Of a stretch of 57,984 nucleotides of DNA, positions 16,473 through 26,031 are shown piece after piece. Under the pieces are notes generated by a model that saw only the letters and a list, made by a program, of their open reading frames with translations, did no database searches and was not told where the DNA came from. The position numbers and the translations under genes are program-made. Source of the DNA: Cyclobacterium sp. (lineage in GTDB: Bacteria > Bacteroidota > Bacteroidia > Cytophagales > Cyclobacteriaceae). How positions within the stretch are numbered: the first letter of the stretch is position 1; every line of letters starts with the position of its first letter. The stretch spans positions 1-57,984 of the forward strand of contig NZ_JABURL010000072.1 in the NCBI RefSeq assembly GCF_014762705.1, in the 5' to 3' direction.

Positions 16473-17904
16473 GCTGTATCATATTTTTTATCAAATTAAA
16501 TTTAAACTTTATGCCTCCCCTGGCCCCATTTTTCTTTTTGGCAAGTGCATTCCAGGTAGCATTTAGCCTTGAGCCAAAGGATTGACGTAACCATCCTTCC
16601 ATAAGGACTTTGGGATCTGGTTCATGCCTGGGATATAAAATAATTTCTGCAGTCTTAAAATCCAATCCCGCCAAACAATACCAGGGGCCCTTACAATGGA
16701 TATTGGCAATCATGGTATATTCCTTACCTTCAATGGTCAGGGTACTTGTGGTCTCAAGACTGAAAAAGGTTCCCAGAGATTTTACGCTAACCTCATGCTT
16801 GCCCCCCAAAAATTCTTTATTGTAATATCCAATATAGACACTGGAATATACCTCCAATTGCTCCAGGGAGGCTGAAGAGGAAAAGCGCAGCAGCACATAA
16901 TACCTTACTTTTTCCAACTTGTCATTAAATACCAGGTTACCTGTATATTGCAGCCGGATACCTATGTAATCACCGGCGTCTCTTGTTTGGGTAGCCTGGT
17001 AGTCCAATTTTTCAGCGGTATTCTGGTCTGTCAAAAAATAACTTTTGGCATCCTGGTATCCCATATTGATCAAATCCCTGCTCGTTATTTTCCTTAAAAA
17101 AAGTTCGGGATCAAGGGGAAGTGGGAAATTGGGTTTGATAATAAAAACCTTAATTTTTTGCTGCTGTCCATATTCGCTATGTCCCTTTTCGATGGTTTTG
17201 TTTATCAGCTTGATTTGTTCAAATTCTTCCCATAGTGCTCCGTTGGCACTCATTTCAATGGAATGCACGTATTGGTGTAGGGCACCAGGAAAATAACTGG
17301 GATAATTGCCTATTCCCCAAATCAACCATATTTCTTCAGCACCTCTTCTGACAGCCTCCATCAAATTGGCATCCTTGACCCAAACAGCATCTATAAACCA
17401 ATCTTTTCCCACCTGTAAGGCGGGCATTAGAATGGGCAAGGAAACTCCGGCCAGTAAATGATTTTCTTTGATTTCCCCCGCAGGTATGGCCTGTACCGTT
17501 TTGTTGGAAAAATTGCACAAGGAAAAAGAAATGGGTAAATCCAGTTTGTGTATTCTATCCACCTCAACCTCAAAATGTGGAAGCACTCTTTTTTGTATAT
17601 TGTCTGCATCTCCTAAACCCTTTAATTTCCAAGGGGTCAGGTAATCATTGAACCTGGCCAGGGAGGCAAAATATTTTATGGGCAAGCTTTTCCACTTGTC
17701 AATCATTTTATCCACCGCATGGCCGGATGCCAGCATGGCTGCATTAAAAATACCTCCCGAAGTTCCATCCACATGATTAAAGGTAAGCCCTTTCTCTTCC
17801 ATGGCCTTAAGTATTCCTACCTGATAGGCCACCCTTATTCCTCCTCCTGCCAATACCAGGGCTCTACGATTTTTTTGTTCGGTATCCTTTTTCTCAATCA
17901 ACAT
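16462..17904 (-). CDS. Patatin-like phospholipase with extra C-terminal domain
   Basis: Of 480 residues, about 14-290 form a patatin domain. It shows the oxyanion loop GGGIRVAYQVG (20-30), the nucleophile elbow GTSGG with S49, and a dyad aspartate at D172 in IDAVWVKDANL, where DA replaces the usual DG. Patatins hydrolyse acyl ester bonds of lipids. The C-terminal part (about 315-420) is not patatin. It matches the extra domain of the GMC oxidoreductase in the same operon in spacing and residues (GTFFSL, KEYT, GPWYCLAG). No signal peptide is visible. A 73-base gap separates it from the upstream membrane protein, the widest in this operon. Confidence 0.85.
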   Translation of the reverse strand: MLIEKKDTEQKNRRALVLAGGGIRVAYQVGILKAMEEKGLTFNHVDGTSGGIFNAAMLASGHAVDKMIDKWKSLPIKYFASLARFNDYLTPWKLKGLGDADNIQKRVLPHFEVEVDRIHKLDLPISFSLCNFSNKTVQAIPAGEIKENHLLAGVSLPILMPALQVGKDWFIDAVWVKDANLMEAVRRGAEEIWLIWGIGNYPSYFPGALHQYVHSIEMSANGALWEEFEQIKLINKTIEKGHSEYGQQQKIKVFIIKPNFPLPLDPELFLRKITSRDLINMGYQDAKSYFLTDQNTAEKLDYQATQTRDAGDYIGIRLQYTGNLVFNDKLEKVRYYVLLRFSSSASLEQLEVYSSVYIGYYNKEFLGGKHEVSVKSLGTFFSLETTSTLTIEGKEYTMIANIHCKGPWYCLAGLDFKTAEIILYPRHEPDPKVLMEGWLRQSFGSRLNATWNALAKKKNGARGGIKFKFNLIKNMIQHEV

Positions 17905-17977
17905 ATGAATCGATAATAAAACAACATTGTCTCGAATATACCGGCATCAGGATAATTCTGCCTAAGGATTTTATGGC

Positions 17978-18394
17978 TCATTTTTCCCATGAGTTCAGTA
18001 CTTTTAAATACATCAAAAAGACAACTCCCGAGAACAAATCAAATAAAGCCACGGACATGGCCAGTATGGAAAATAATCCCTGAAACACACCAACGGATAC
18101 AGCAATGAATGCCCCAAACTTCTGAAGGGCTGTCCAGAGCATCACTTGTTTGTTCGTAACCGCGCTATAAACAGCATGCAAAACCATCCCGCCAAACAAT
18201 GCCATGAACATACCCACAATGGCAAAAAAGTGAGCGGATTCCGCAGTGGGTTCGGACCTGCCAATCAGGCCCAGTACCGTAGAAGGGGAAAGCAGCTGTA
18301 TTAGCCCTGATATCAGGGTGATAAAAGCTATCAAAACCACCAACAGTTCCACATAGCGTGGAGAAATACCTAAAATTTTTTCCTGATTATCCAT
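17978..18394 (-). CDS. Small four-helix membrane protein, unknown
   Basis: With the ATG at 18394, which overlaps the upstream stop by 8 bases, the product is 138 residues (MDNQEKILGIS...). An ATG 12 codons earlier is also in frame but lies deep inside the upstream gene. About four hydrophobic segments are seen (13-35, 50-72, 80-100, 105-128). No family was recognised with confidence. Its place in the lipid-type operon suggests a membrane partner of the enzymes. Confidence 0.65.
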   Translation of the reverse strand: MDNQEKILGISPRYVELLVVLIAFITLISGLIQLLSPSTVLGLIGRSEPTAESAHFFAIVGMFMALFGGMVLHAVYSAVTNKQVMLWTALQKFGAFIAVSVGVFQGLFSILAMSVALFDLFSGVVFLMYLKVLNSWEK

Positions 18395-18890
18395 GATCTT
18401 TAATTCGATATTTAGGTTTGGCCTTTGCAATAAAAAAGTACATCGTGATACCCCACATGATGGTCAAAATGACCCATCTTATATCGTTGAGCCACATCCA
18501 TTCCTCCAATAATACCTGAAGTGTAGCTTCATCCTGTAATCCTGCTTTAAATTGGTTGTTTATATCTTCTATGTACCGCTGCTGCACAATCACGGGTATC
18601 AGGAGACCGGGAATCCAGGCTAAGGGAACCCATCGCAGGCCTGTTTTCCATTCTGTCACCAACATGACTACCAGTGCTGCAGCCATAATGGGTATTGTGA
18701 TAAAGAAAAAATTGGTAGCCAGGTCGGTCTGGGGGATTATGGCATTGTAGTAATTTTCCAGCGTTAAGGTTTTGGGATAATTTGGAAACCAAAAAAAATG
18801 CAGCGACCAGAACATGCCCAAATACATGGAGGCACAGAAAAATATATAGGCATTGCTGATATCTATAAATGTTTTTTTTACCGAATCCAT
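18387..18890 (-). CDS. Small integral membrane protein, possibly DUF1772-like
   Basis: A 167-residue membrane protein with four hydrophobic segments (about 13-33, 57-80, 85-103, 136-155). The stretch WMWLNDIRWV before the last helix recalls DUF1772 proteins, which carry a conserved Asn/Arg in this place, but the match is weak. It lies 22 bases after the acetoacetate-decarboxylase-family gene and overlaps the next membrane protein gene by 8 bases. The tight spacing marks it as an operon member of unknown function. Confidence 0.6.
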   Translation of the reverse strand: MDSVKKTFIDISNAYIFFCASMYLGMFWSLHFFWFPNYPKTLTLENYYNAIIPQTDLATNFFFITIPIMAAALVVMLVTEWKTGLRWVPLAWIPGLLIPVIVQQRYIEDINNQFKAGLQDEATLQVLLEEWMWLNDIRWVILTIMWGITMYFFIAKAKPKYRIKDHG

Positions 18891-18912
18891 AGCTTTTTGA
18901 AAGGTTTAGGTG

Positions 18913-19797
18913 TTATATGCGAAATTTTTCGTAATCGGTAATAGCAGGTGGTGGCAACCATTCTTCTCCATGTCCCAGGGGATAAACGGTTTCCAGGCCT
19001 TCTGGCATAGTATCAGGTGGTGTTTCATATGTCATGAACCAGCACTGAAAATGATCATCCAGGATGCCATTGGTTTTTGGCATGTATGTAGTAAAAAAGG
19101 GATCCGGATTTATTCCCAAATCCCTCAGTTTGGCCACATTGGGATGATCACCGATAAAAAGGCTTCCTCTGGCTTTGCCAAATAAATTGATCCCGGCTTT
19201 GCTTTCAAAATAAATAAAAGAAGCCATGAGCATGTTCCTGAACCTGCAATAGTTGGTTGCTCCAACTTTCAATTTGATGGATGGAGATTTGGGTTTTTCA
19301 ATTTCTATTCTAAAGGCGAATTGTCCATCCTTTTCATATTGACTGCTTACCCTATCGGAAGTTTCAATAAAGTCCAGATTGGCCTGATGCTTGGGCATGC
19401 CCCAAATTCCTTTTCCTCCTTTAACCGAAATCTCACTGCTCACTGGTAAATCCAGGATATATTGTCCTGTACCATAATGACCCAGCAACAAGGCATTCAA
19501 AAACCTGGGGGCTGGCTTTGCACCATGCGTACAGGCAATGGCGATGCTGTATTCAATGTATTTTCCAATACTTGTATGCAAATAATTGATGACCGTAATC
19601 AACAGCGCTGCCCGTCCATTGGGCAATTTCATGGCATGGATTTCATTCCCTGGCAGTAAGGCATTGGCCTTTTCCCAATCGCAGGAAAAACCAGCCATCA
19701 ATGCAGGAGATTCTGAAGAACTAACGGGCATTTGGTAAGGAATACCATCTACAAGAGCATATCTACCTTTATATCGCTTGATTCTTTTTGGAGGCAT
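18913..19797 (-). CDS. Acetoacetate decarboxylase family protein
   Basis: The 294-residue protein fits the acetoacetate decarboxylase (ADC) fold. IEYSIAIACT around E82 and GGKGIWGMPKH with K136 fall where the active-site Glu and Schiff-base Lys sit in the family. True acetoacetate decarboxylase makes acetone, but many ADC-like proteins act on other keto or enol acids. Since it is co-transcribed with a GMC oxidoreductase, patatin and hydrolase, a role in processing an oxidised lipid product is more likely than solvent formation. It lies 9 bases after the alpha/beta hydrolase gene. Confidence 0.85.
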   Translation of the reverse strand: MPPKRIKRYKGRYALVDGIPYQMPVSSSESPALMAGFSCDWEKANALLPGNEIHAMKLPNGRAALLITVINYLHTSIGKYIEYSIAIACTHGAKPAPRFLNALLLGHYGTGQYILDLPVSSEISVKGGKGIWGMPKHQANLDFIETSDRVSSQYEKDGQFAFRIEIEKPKSPSIKLKVGATNYCRFRNMLMASFIYFESKAGINLFGKARGSLFIGDHPNVAKLRDLGINPDPFFTTYMPKTNGILDDHFQCWFMTYETPPDTMPEGLETVYPLGHGEEWLPPPAITDYEKFRI

Positions 19798-19806
19798 AAT
19801 AAATTT

Positions 19807-20823
19807 TTAACCCTGTTCCAATTCACTAATCATTTTAGGAAACACATCTACATGTGCATTTTTACCGAAGAAAACATCCAAATGACTATACCCCTCTAAG
19901 AGGTATAATTTATGAAATCCAGGCTTAAATTGTTCCAGATATTGGAAGGTTTTTTCCTGACTTTCAGGCAAAAAACACTTGTTCTTTTTTCCCCCAAACA
20001 ATACAAACCTGGCCTGTGTCTTTGGGGGACCAGTTACATAATCATTATTTTTATCATTCAATTTTTTCAAGGCTCCATATTGAATACATTCTTTTATATG
20101 TCTGAAGAAAGAAAGCGGTACATGGGCAAACTCATACTGTATCCAGGATTTGGTTTTTTCATCTAAATTTTCAAGCTCCCAAAGTGCGGGAAATCCGGAA
20201 CCATAGGTAAAGCTTACCATCTTACCTACCTTCGTATCCTTCTCCCAATGGGTTGCTTTAACTAAATTCAAAATAATTTTTGATTTCAAATCAGGTGGAT
20301 ACAAACCCCATTGTGGGTCCAGGTAATTAAAAAACCGGCTGACGACTGGCATCAAAACATTCAACTTAAATTTGGAAAAAAATGGCACTACGGGATGAAG
20401 GGAAACGGCATTACTTATTATTAGTTTTACCTCAGGAAGAAGGCCCATTACAGCTGAGATCATAAAACTGGTACTTCCCTGGCAATGTATGATCGCTTTA
20501 ATTTCCCTGGCACCCGTGATCTCGACAATTTTCTTCACCGCAGCCGGATGATCGTTGCGGGCGACCTGGTCTAAATCCCACTCATTGGGTTCCAGGTTGA
20601 TGCTACCCCTCCAGTTTTCCAGCCAAACATCGTATCCTTCAGCAGCGAGTTGATGGATGATATTGTTTTCTGAAGGTGGATTAAAAATATTACTGCTTAC
20701 CCCAGCCCCATGAACCAATAGGACAGGCCCTTTGGTGGCCTTATCAGATTTCAGATGCCTTAAATCACATTTAAATCCATCCAAAGCATCAAATTCTATG
20801 GTCTCAAAATACCGATTCATCAT
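19807..20823 (-). CDS. Alpha/beta hydrolase with Cys at the nucleophile position
   Basis: This 338-residue alpha/beta hydrolase is the first gene of the seven-gene operon. The oxyanion segment is LLVHGAG (35-41). The nucleophile elbow reads IIHCQGST (111-118), so C114 takes the place of the usual serine. The catalytic His is probably in GYSHLDVFFGKNA near the C terminus. Related hydrolases occur fused to GMC oxidoreductases of the cholesterol oxidase type, which supports a joint role with the GMC protein at the far end of this operon. There is no signal peptide. Two adjacent Met codons make the exact start uncertain by one residue. Confidence 0.85.
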   Translation of the reverse strand: MMNRYFETIEFDALDGFKCDLRHLKSDKATKGPVLLVHGAGVSSNIFNPPSENNIIHQLAAEGYDVWLENWRGSINLEPNEWDLDQVARNDHPAAVKKIVEITGAREIKAIIHCQGSTSFMISAVMGLLPEVKLIISNAVSLHPVVPFFSKFKLNVLMPVVSRFFNYLDPQWGLYPPDLKSKIILNLVKATHWEKDTKVGKMVSFTYGSGFPALWELENLDEKTKSWIQYEFAHVPLSFFRHIKECIQYGALKKLNDKNNDYVTGPPKTQARFVLFGGKKNKCFLPESQEKTFQYLEQFKPGFHKLYLLEGYSHLDVFFGKNAHVDVFPKMISELEQG

Positions 20824-20898
20824 AATTATTTTTAATTCTGTTAATTTAACAAAATATCATGAATAATAAATACAAAAAAAACAGTATTTTCAACATTA

Positions 20899-20921
20899 TT
20901 CCCGGGAGTTTTCACCGGGAA
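20899..20921. repeat. Short inverted repeat between divergent genes
   Basis: TTCCCGG (20899-20905) and CCGGGAA (20915-20921) form a 7-bp inverted repeat with a 9-base spacer. It lies between the divergently transcribed hydrolase operon and the YybH/SnoaL-like gene. It may be an operator for one or both. It is GC-rich in an AT-rich intergenic region, but it is short and no T-run follows. Confidence 0.35.
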
Positions 20922-20973
20922 ATTTTCTGCAAACGGTAAAAGACTTACCTTTACTTTTTAAACTACCTTAGGC

Positions 20974-21450
20974 ATGAAAATTCTATTCCCTATAATCATT
21001 GTCATCCTGATTGCATTAATTGGCTTATACCTTTTTTTTACTCCCCAAATTAGTAATGGGAATGTAGAGGAAGATATTGCAGCGATTACAGCAGTGAGCA
21101 AGGCACGGGCCGATGCTTTTAATGCGGGAGATGCGGCGACCATAGCCAGTTATTTCACAGAAGGAGCTTTTCTAATGGCGCCTGCCACTGAAACTAAGAT
21201 TGGACCAAAAGCCGTAGAGGCGTACTACCAGGAAATATTTGACACCTACCATACCGAATTGGAAAGTGGGTATGAGCAAGTAAAGGTAGATGGGAACCTG
21301 GCTTATGGAAGAGGCTTTGCCAAAGTCACCCTTTACGAAAAATCAACGGGGGATACGCTTTATTCAACTTCCAAATATTTGAATATTCTGGAAAGGCAGG
21401 CCGATGGTAGCTGGAAAACTACTCACGATATATGGAATGGTAACGAGTAA
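20974..21450 (+). CDS. Membrane-anchored SnoaL/DUF4440-like (NTF2-fold) protein
   Basis: The 158-residue product starts with a hydrophobic anchor or signal (about 4-23), then an NTF2-like domain (about 35-155). It has the DUF4440/YybH pattern ARADAFNAGDAATIASYFTEGA near the start and GSWKTTHDIWN at the end. Such domains bind small molecules or act as simple isomerases or hydrolases; no catalytic set can be assigned here. It diverges from the lipid-type operon and converges on priA. Confidence 0.8.
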   Translation: MKILFPIIIVILIALIGLYLFFTPQISNGNVEEDIAAITAVSKARADAFNAGDAATIASYFTEGAFLMAPATETKIGPKAVEAYYQEIFDTYHTELESGYEQVKVDGNLAYGRGFAKVTLYEKSTGDTLYSTSKYLNILERQADGSWKTTHDIWNGNE

Positions 21451-21476
21451 TTTTTGGTATTCATTTATTCCGGTAT

Positions 21477-23993
21477 TCAATAGGGGTCTACATCTACCAA
21501 AAAACGGACAGCGCGAAACCTTTTATCTGCCTGAAGCTCCGCGATTCTATCCATGAGTTGTTGTTTAAAAAATTGCTGTACGTTTCCCGATCTGTCCAGC
21601 TTGATCCATATTTCAAACAGGTAAAGGTTTTTAATTTTACCAATCAGGGATTTTTCAGGGCCCAAAATAATCTTTTTTGCCGCTATATCCATCAATAAAT
21701 TTTTGAGGAATTTAGCTGCAGTTTCTGCGGTTTTAAAATCCTTATGTTTGGTAATGATTTTAATATTTTTTACAAAAGGAGGATAAAAAAACTGTTTCCT
21801 CTCCGCCATTTCCAACCGGTAAAAGTCATTGTAATTTCCAGCGATTATCTGCCTGAATATCAATTGATCAGGTCTTCTTGTTTGAATGATTACATCACCG
21901 GTTTTATCTCTTCTTCCCGCCCTGCCTGCTACCTGGGTAATTTGCTGGAAAGCCCGTTCCCCTGCCCTGAAATCCGGGTAAAAAAGAATACGGTCTGCAT
22001 CCACGATCCCCACCAATGAAACCTTGTCAAAATCCAGTCCTTTGGTAATCATTTGGGTTCCTACCAGGATGTCCACATTTCCAGCAGAAAAATCCTCTAA
22101 AATTCGCTGATACCCATATTTGCTCCGTGTAGTATCCAGATCCATTCTGGCAATCCTTGCCTCGGGAAATAACAAGCTCAGACTTTCTTCTATCCTTTCG
22201 GTGCCAGTTCCCACGGTTGTTATCTTCTGGCTGCCACAGGCATGACAGGAAACAGGAACTTTTTCCTTGAATCCACAATAATGGCACCTCAACTCATCCT
22301 GATATTGGTGGTAGGTAAGGCTTACATCACAATGCTCGCATTCCGGTATCCAACCACATTCGTCGCAGGAAATATAGGGCGCATAACCTCTCCTGTTCTG
22401 AAAGATGAGTACCTGCTCCTGCCGGTTCAAAGTGGCCTGAATTTTTTCCCGCAACAAGCGGGTAAAATCCAGTTTCAGCAAGTTTTTTTTCTTGTCCTGA
22501 AGAATATCGGCGAGAAAAAAATGGGGAAGTTCGGCATTGCCATATCGTTTATCTATTTTAACATATCCATATTTACCATTTTGGGCATTATAATAAGATT
22601 CAAAGGAGGGAGTGGCCGTACCCAAAAGGGTCTTGGCCTGATGCATCCAGGAAAGCATAATGGCCGCATCCCTGGCCTGAAATCGTGGTGCAGGGTCAAA
22701 CTGCTTGTATGAACTTTCATGCTCCTCGTCTACAATGACCAGTCCCAGACTGTCAAAGGGAAGGAATAAAGAAGACCTTACACCAATGATAAAATTATAT
22801 TTTCCCTTAAGAACGCCCTGCCATACTTCAACCCTCTCATTATCAGAATATTTGGAATGAAAGACACCCATTTTATCTCCGAAAATTTTTTGCAAACGGT
22901 GTACCAGATGAGTCGTTAGGGCTATTTCCGGTAATAGCAGCAAAACCTGTGAACCGCTTTGAAGCACATCCTTGATCAATTGCGCATAGATTTCTGTTTT
23001 ACCTGAACCTGTTATTCCTTGTAACAGTAGGGTGTTTTTTTCCTCAAACTGCCTATGGATTTGCTGTAGTGCCTCCTGCTGAACAGGAGACAGCTCAATC
23101 CCATGATCCGACACCGGTGGGACTTCAAAACGGCTAACCAGCACTTTAAATGATTCCATCACTCCCTTTTTAACCAGGGTATCAATGGAACTTGGAGAAC
23201 ACCCATGATCTGTTAATACCTTTTTTTCCAGGCCTTTGGCATTCGCTTCCGGCTTTTGAAAAACGGAAACCTGCTGCAGGTATTTCAGAAGGACTGCTTC
23301 CTGTTTTTCCTTGCCCTTAAGGTCTTCAAAAAGGCTTTCCAATAAGCCCTCCTTCCCTATATACTTTGAAGTAAGCCTTACCCGCTGTTCGGTTTTTGGA
23401 CTGAACTTTTCCCTTACTGATTCATAGACCAAAATGGCCCCCTTACCCAATAAGCTTTTGATGATTTTATGGCTTGTTTTGCCAGGCAATAACTGGTCAA
23501 ACTGTTCCACATTCATTTCATCATGCTTGCTCAAGGTTTCTAACAGCAATATTTCCCGGTCATCCATAGGAAAGCCAGGATTATCGAAATCAAAGTCGGG
23601 ATGCACCTGCACCTTACTCTCAGTAGAAAGTTTCAATCCACTGGGAAGAGCGGCATTCATGACTTCTCCTATATGGCAACAATAATAGGATGACATCCAA
23701 CTCCAGAATTTGATTTGTAAGGCATTGACCACCGGAAAATCATCCAGTAAATCCAATATGGGTTTGGCCTGATAAACATCAGGTGCTTTTTGGTGAACCT
23801 TGGCCACAATGCCCGTTAATATCTTTTTCTTGCCAAACTGGACCATAACCCGATAACCAATGCCAATTTGATCCTGTATGTCCAGTCCTACGCTGTAGGT
23901 AAACCATTTAGGAATGGGTACAGGTAAAATGATATCCGCATAGAGGTTTTTAGAATTGGCAGCAGGATATTGATTGGCGAAAAGATCTTCCAA
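21477..23993 (-). CDS. priA: Primosomal protein N' (replication restart helicase PriA)
   Basis: The 838-residue protein has the PriA layout: an N-terminal DNA-binding region with the 3'-binding domain, a superfamily 2 helicase core with Walker A ITGSGKTEIY and the DEEH box, and a zinc-binding insert with eight cysteines (CDECGWIPECEHC and later CHYCG...CHACGS). Conserved TGTERIEE and QVAGRAGRRD follow. PriA reloads the replisome at stalled forks. It is the last gene of a GSCFA-DUF255-priA run, starting 19 bases after the DUF255 gene. Confidence 0.97.
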   Translation of the reverse strand: MEDLFANQYPAANSKNLYADIILPVPIPKWFTYSVGLDIQDQIGIGYRVMVQFGKKKILTGIVAKVHQKAPDVYQAKPILDLLDDFPVVNALQIKFWSWMSSYYCCHIGEVMNAALPSGLKLSTESKVQVHPDFDFDNPGFPMDDREILLLETLSKHDEMNVEQFDQLLPGKTSHKIIKSLLGKGAILVYESVREKFSPKTEQRVRLTSKYIGKEGLLESLFEDLKGKEKQEAVLLKYLQQVSVFQKPEANAKGLEKKVLTDHGCSPSSIDTLVKKGVMESFKVLVSRFEVPPVSDHGIELSPVQQEALQQIHRQFEEKNTLLLQGITGSGKTEIYAQLIKDVLQSGSQVLLLLPEIALTTHLVHRLQKIFGDKMGVFHSKYSDNERVEVWQGVLKGKYNFIIGVRSSLFLPFDSLGLVIVDEEHESSYKQFDPAPRFQARDAAIMLSWMHQAKTLLGTATPSFESYYNAQNGKYGYVKIDKRYGNAELPHFFLADILQDKKKNLLKLDFTRLLREKIQATLNRQEQVLIFQNRRGYAPYISCDECGWIPECEHCDVSLTYHQYQDELRCHYCGFKEKVPVSCHACGSQKITTVGTGTERIEESLSLLFPEARIARMDLDTTRSKYGYQRILEDFSAGNVDILVGTQMITKGLDFDKVSLVGIVDADRILFYPDFRAGERAFQQITQVAGRAGRRDKTGDVIIQTRRPDQLIFRQIIAGNYNDFYRLEMAERKQFFYPPFVKNIKIITKHKDFKTAETAAKFLKNLLMDIAAKKIILGPEKSLIGKIKNLYLFEIWIKLDRSGNVQQFFKQQLMDRIAELQADKRFRAVRFLVDVDPY

Positions 23994-24012
23994 AGCAAAA
24001 AGAGTTTAACGG

Positions 24013-26031
24013 TCAGCTTAAGTAAGGCAATTGATTCAGGGCATCCGCTACCTCTTCCACGGGCTGTTTGCAGGATTTATTGAAACACACGTAAAACAAA
24101 GATTTTACCATGGGTTTATCTTGCAATAAGGGCAATTTTGAATCACCTGAGGATGCTGAAATGACCAAATTAGGTCGATAGCCAGCCAGGAAGGTCAAAG
24201 CTTTTTTCTCTGCTCCGGGGCCTGTCACGGCAATTTCCGCAGTAGGGGTAGTTTTTTCCAGGTAAAAACTGGCCCAATTGGTCAAAAACGAGGGTTCTTT
24301 CTGAAGCAAATCCTGGATAAGTTGTAACATCTTTTCAGCCTGGTTGAGGTATTTATCCTTGTAAAAATACAAACCCAATTGGTGTAAATTCCGGGCCATC
24401 ACAGAATTAGAGGCAGGAATGACATTGTCAAAAACCTCCTTTTTGTCCGCTATCAATTGCTCAACTGCAGGGTCATTGAAATAAAACAAGCTGTCTGATT
24501 TATCCAGAAACCTTTCCAGCACCCGTTCCAGCAACTGTTCCGCCCTGTATAACCATTTGGGATCAAAGCTGATGGTATATAAAGAAATATAAGCTTTTAT
24601 GACTGCGGCATAATCTTCCAAAAATGCAGAAGTATAAGCTTCTCCACTTTTAAAATTCCTGAACAACTCCCCTCCCTTAACCATCTGCTGCCAAATGAAT
24701 TCGCCTGCTGAATGGGCTAGATTTTTATAGGCATCGTTTCCCAGTGCAAGGAATGCCTGGCTTAATCCATCAATGACCCAGCCATTCCAGCCGCTTATGA
24801 TTTTATCATCCAGTCCTGGCCTTTCTCTCTGATTCCTGTATTCAATTAATTTTCTCTTGGCTGCCTTCAGTTTTTGTTGGAAATCGGCTTCTGATAATCC
24901 CAGGGATTCAGCCGTTTCAAAATAATTCTTTTGCTGAAAAAGGATATTTTCACCGGATTCCCAATTTCCATTTTTTTTGATCCCATATAGACTGGCAAAC
25001 CAATCAAAATCATCCTTTAGCAAGGATTGAAGTTCTTCGAATGTCCAGGTATAAAACTTCCCCTCTTTGCCTTCACTATCCGCATCCAGGGCAGCATAGA
25101 AAGCACCAGCTGAATCCAACATCTCATTTTCAAGCCAATGAATCGTTTCAACTACTTTTTCCTTAAAATACCCATTCTGGCTGTATTGAAAAGCTTTGGC
25201 ATACAGGCTAAGGAGTTGCCCGTTGTCATAAAGCATTTTTTCAAAGTGGGGTGCAAACCATTCACCATCTACACTGTATCTGCAAAATCCACCGGTTAGC
25301 TGGTCATAGATTCCACCCCTTCCCATTTTTTCCAGGGTGAAGCAGACTTTTTTACCCAGTTCTTTATCCTGGTTCAAAATGGCCATGTCCAATAGAAAGC
25401 TCCAGATGGCGGGCATGGGAAATTTGGGTACCCGATTCATTCCTCCCCATTGTGGATCAAATCCCTCCATCAATTCCCTGGCAATTGTAATGATTTCCTT
25501 TGCCAAAAATGGCGAATCATTGGATTGGAGTCCATATTTTTCCGTCAATGACCTGTTAAGGCTATTGCCAAACCCAAGCGCACTTTCATTCAGCGCTTTA
25601 TATTGCTTGACGAATGCCGTGGATATGCCGGATAAAACTTTCATCCATTGGTTTTTTGGGAAATAGGTGCCTCCATAAAAAGGTTTTTGATCAGGCATTA
25701 AAAATACATTCAACGGCCAACCGCCCTGTAAACCCATCACCTGTACGGCTTCCATGTAAATGTTATCCAGATCAGGGCGTTCCTCCCTGTCAATTTTAAT
25801 ACAGACGAAATCCTTGTTCATCAAATCAGCCACTTCCTGATTTTCAAAAGATTCCTTTTCCATTACATGGCACCAATGACAAGCAGAATAGCCTATGCTG
25901 ACCAGCAAGGGTTTTTGCTCCTTTTTAGCTTTCTGCAAGGCCTCCTCTCCCCAGGGATACCAATCAACAGGATTATGGGCATGTTGTAATAAATACAGAC
26001 TTTTGCTATTGATTAATTTATTCGCTTTCAT
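24013..26031 (-). CDS. DUF255 thioredoxin-domain protein (YyaL/SPATA20-like)
   Basis: This 672-residue protein begins with a thioredoxin-like DUF255 domain (about 1-160), starting [20 protein letters not shown] and carrying ACHWCH (C51, C54), a CxxC redox-type motif. The rest is an (alpha/alpha)6-barrel-like region similar to six-hairpin glycosidases ([29 protein letters not shown]). The family is widespread from bacteria to man (SPATA20), but its reaction is not known. It overlaps the upstream GSCFA gene by 14 bases. Confidence 0.92.
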   Translation of the reverse strand: MKANKLINSKSLYLLQHAHNPVDWYPWGEEALQKAKKEQKPLLVSIGYSACHWCHVMEKESFENQEVADLMNKDFVCIKIDREERPDLDNIYMEAVQVMGLQGGWPLNVFLMPDQKPFYGGTYFPKNQWMKVLSGISTAFVKQYKALNESALGFGNSLNRSLTEKYGLQSNDSPFLAKEIITIARELMEGFDPQWGGMNRVPKFPMPAIWSFLLDMAILNQDKELGKKVCFTLEKMGRGGIYDQLTGGFCRYSVDGEWFAPHFEKMLYDNGQLLSLYAKAFQYSQNGYFKEKVVETIHWLENEMLDSAGAFYAALDADSEGKEGKFYTWTFEELQSLLKDDFDWFASLYGIKKNGNWESGENILFQQKNYFETAESLGLSEADFQQKLKAAKRKLIEYRNQRERPGLDDKIISGWNGWVIDGLSQAFLALGNDAYKNLAHSAGEFIWQQMVKGGELFRNFKSGEAYTSAFLEDYAAVIKAYISLYTISFDPKWLYRAEQLLERVLERFLDKSDSLFYFNDPAVEQLIADKKEVFDNVIPASNSVMARNLHQLGLYFYKDKYLNQAEKMLQLIQDLLQKEPSFLTNWASFYLEKTTPTAEIAVTGPGAEKKALTFLAGYRPNLVISASSGDSKLPLLQDKPMVKSLFYVCFNKSCKQPVEEVADALNQLPYLS

